Under the pieces are notes generated by a model. That model worked only from the letters and a program-made list of their open reading frames with translations, was not told where the DNA came from and did no database searches. From assembly GCA_023489405.1 (NCBI GenBank), contig JAMDCW010000083.1, positions 1 to 6,140 of the forward strand: DNA of 6,140 nucleotides, written 5' to 3'. A program made the translations under genes and the position numbers. Shown piece after piece: positions 4,431 to 6,140 of this stretch. The DNA is from Chloroflexota bacterium (GTDB taxonomy: Bacteria > Chloroflexota > UBA4733). Every line of letters starts with the position of its first letter. Position 1 is the stretch's first letter.

Positions 4431-6140
4431 ATGCCACGGTGGTCGGATCTCCAGTCGGTTCTCGTGGTAGGTTCAGGGCCAATCATTATCGGTCAAGCAG
4501 CAGAGTTCGACTACTCTGGTACGCAGGCTGTGAAGGCGCTCCGTGCGGAGGGGTTGCGTGTCATTCTGGTCAATGCGAATCCGGCGACGATTATGACGGA
4601 TCCGGAACTCGCTGATGCGACATATATCGAGCCGTTGACGGTCGATATTTTAGAGAAGATTATCGCTCGGGAAAGGCCTCAGGCGCTTCTGCCTACTGTT
4701 GGAGGCCAGACTGGGCTTAATCTCTCTATAGCGCTTGCAGAGGCGGGGATTCTTGAGCGCTATGGTGTTGAGCTTATTGGGGCGAATGTTCAGAGTATCC
4801 GTATTGCTGAGGATCGCCTGCTCTTCAAAAATGCCATGCGTGACGCCGGGCTAGAGATGCCGCGTGGCGATCTGGTGCATAGTGTCGAGGAGGCTCGGGA
4901 GCTGGCACAGCAGCTTGGTTTTCCGTTGTTGTGCCGACCGTCGTTTACACTGGGGGGGAACAGGCGGTGGCGTAGCATACTCTTGGGGCGATCTTGACGT
5001 TGTTGTTGAGCACGGTCTTCGGGAGAGCCCTGTGCACGAGGTGCTCGTTGAAGAGTCGGTTTTAGGGTGGAAAGAGTTCGAGCTAGAGGTGATGGCTGAT
5101 CGAGCGGGCGGATTTGTTGTGGTCTGCTCGATTGAAAACCTCGATCCGATGGGGGTCCATACTGGTGACTCGATTACCGTTGCTCCTGCTCAGACTTTAA
5201 CCGATAAGGAATACCAACGCCTGCGAGACATGGCACGCCGCGTTATGGCGGCAGTGGGGGTGCAGACTGGAGGAGCGAATGTCCAGTTTGCGGTGGATCC
5301 GAAGACGGGGAGACCTCTTGTTATTGAGATGAACCCTAGAGTAAGCCGATCCAGCGCGCTTGCGTCCAAGGCTACTGGATTTCCGATTGCCAAGCTAGCC
5401 GCACTTGTGGCGCTCGGCTATACGCTGGATGAACTGAAAAATGACATTACAGGTGAGACAGTTGCGGCCTTTGAACCGTCGCTTGACTACGTTGTGGTGA
5501 AGTTTCCGCGATGGGGCTTCGAAAAGTTTGCTGGGGTTGACGCCCGGCTTGGACCTCAGATGAAGTCTGTGGGTGAAGCGATGGCGATCGGGCGCACCTT
5601 CAAGGAGGCGTTGCAGAAGGCGGTGCGTTCTCTCGAAGATGGGCGTGATGGTTTGGGGCCGCGGGATGTGGACAAGCCGGGAGGGGCGTGGGGTAGCGAA
5701 CAACCGGGACCTCAGCGCCTCTTTGCCATCTACGAAGAGCTGCTGGATGGAGCTACCGTGCGTGATCTGGCGGCGCGTACCGGCATTGATCCGTGGTTTC
5801 TTGCGCATATCCAACAGATTGCTGAGGCGGAGCAAGGACTTCGGCGAGATATCAAAGCGTCTGGTGACCTTGATTTGGTGCTTTCGAGTGAGCGGCTGTG
5901 GCAGCTCAAGTCTCAAGGTTTTTCCGATCATCAGCTTGCGCGCATCTGTGGAGTCGATGAGATGGCAGTTCGGGACTTGAGGAACCGCTGGGGGATTTAT
6001 CCGACATTTGCGCGTGTCGACACATGTGCCGCGGAGTTCGCTGCTCAGACACCCTATCTGTATTCCACGTATGAGCGTGGTATCGCTCGATATGTCGATG
6101 GAATGATCGAGCCGTGGAGTCTCCCCGACGAGGCGCCGGC
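4431..6140 (+). CDS. carB: carbamoyl-phosphate synthetase large subunit, frameshifted and cut off at the right edge
   Basis: CarB makes carbamoyl phosphate from bicarbonate, two ATP and ammonia supplied by CarA. ATG 4431 gives the standard N-terminus, with GSGPIIIGQAAEFDYSG at 14-30. AGAGG at 4416-4420 is a possible ribosome site with a long 10-nt spacer. As written the frame stops at 4995-4997 (189 codons) because of an extra G in the run at 4952-4958. From 4957 the next frame continues uninterrupted to the window end, for 394 codons. Joined, the protein has about 569 residues, covering the carboxyphosphate ATP-grasp domain and the oligomerisation domain. It stops before the second ATP-grasp domain. 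After correction R129, R169, Q285, E299 and N301 sit at the same numbers as the E. coli ATP- and metal-binding residues, and the loop reads TLGGTGGG (173-180). The end region RVDTCAAEF and YSTYE is typical of CarB. Identity is certain; whether the frameshift is real is not. Confidence 0.95.
4952..4958 (+). other. carB: seven-G run causing the carB frameshift
   Basis: The sequence t-GGGGGGG-aac lies where CarB needs codons for Leu-Gly-Gly-Thr-Gly. Six G would give CTG GGG GGA ACA GGC and keep the frame. Seven G give GGG AAC AGG and a stop 37-39 bp after the run. No other change is needed to restore a full CarB reading, so a single G insertion at this homopolymer is the simplest explanation. 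Confidence 0.9.

Noticed and set aside
5573..5980. 135-codon + strand open frame within the carB region
   Set aside because: It is out of frame with the clearly conserved CarB translation through the same interval and is Arg/Ser-rich, typical of a shadow frame.

Overview
This is a 6.1 kb stretch of ordinary bacterial chromosome with moderate GC. It has short intergenic gaps, Shine-Dalgarno-led genes and mixed ATG/GTG starts. The gene set is a decaprenyl-phosphate phosphoribosyltransferase-like UbiA protein, an Ap4A-phosphorylase-like HIT protein, a small cupin, a VOC protein and carAB. It recalls Chloroflexota such as Thermomicrobia-like lineages, or a neighbouring deep-branching Gram-positive-type group. 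That placement rests on family resemblance only and is tentative. I see no phage, transposon, CRISPR, rRNA or tRNA signature.

Layout. Positions 1-48 hold the last 15 codons of a + strand gene that enters from the left. Facing it is a probable two-gene minus-strand unit: the HIT-domain gene (1613 to 1140), then the polytopic UbiA-family prenyl-phosphate phosphoribosyltransferase (1067 to 135). A plausible sigma70-type promoter containing a perfect 12-bp palindrome lies just upstream of the HIT gene. Positions 1614-2072 contain no intact gene. They carry a decayed minus-strand remnant of an XRE/HTH antitoxin-like protein. On the + strand follow a 58-residue single-pass membrane microprotein (2073-2249, below usual ORF length cut-offs) and a small single-domain cupin (2304-2687). 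A VOC/glyoxalase-like gene (3074 to 2703) converges on the cupin, with only 15 bp between the two stop codons.

A 194-bp divergent intergenic region separates the VOC gene from carA (3269-4414) and carB (from 4431, running off the right edge). Together these encode the two subunits of carbamoyl-phosphate synthetase, which feeds pyrimidine and arginine synthesis. The short leader in front of carA contains a perfect 9-bp inverted repeat that reaches into the Shine-Dalgarno sequence. It also contains a competing upstream hairpin, which together look like a translational switch.

The most striking anomaly is in carB. A run of seven G at 4952-4958, inside the codons for the ATP-binding glycine loop, shifts the frame and brings a stop at 4995-4997. 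Skipping one G restores about 394 further codons of textbook CarB with no stop. After that correction the catalytic residues fall at the same numbers as in the E. coli enzyme. This is either a one-base sequencing or assembly error, or a real homopolymer frameshift in an essential-type gene. I find no convincing new multi-gene system here. The points worth a second look are the carB slip site, the carA leader, the microprotein, the HTH remnant and the palindromic promoter.
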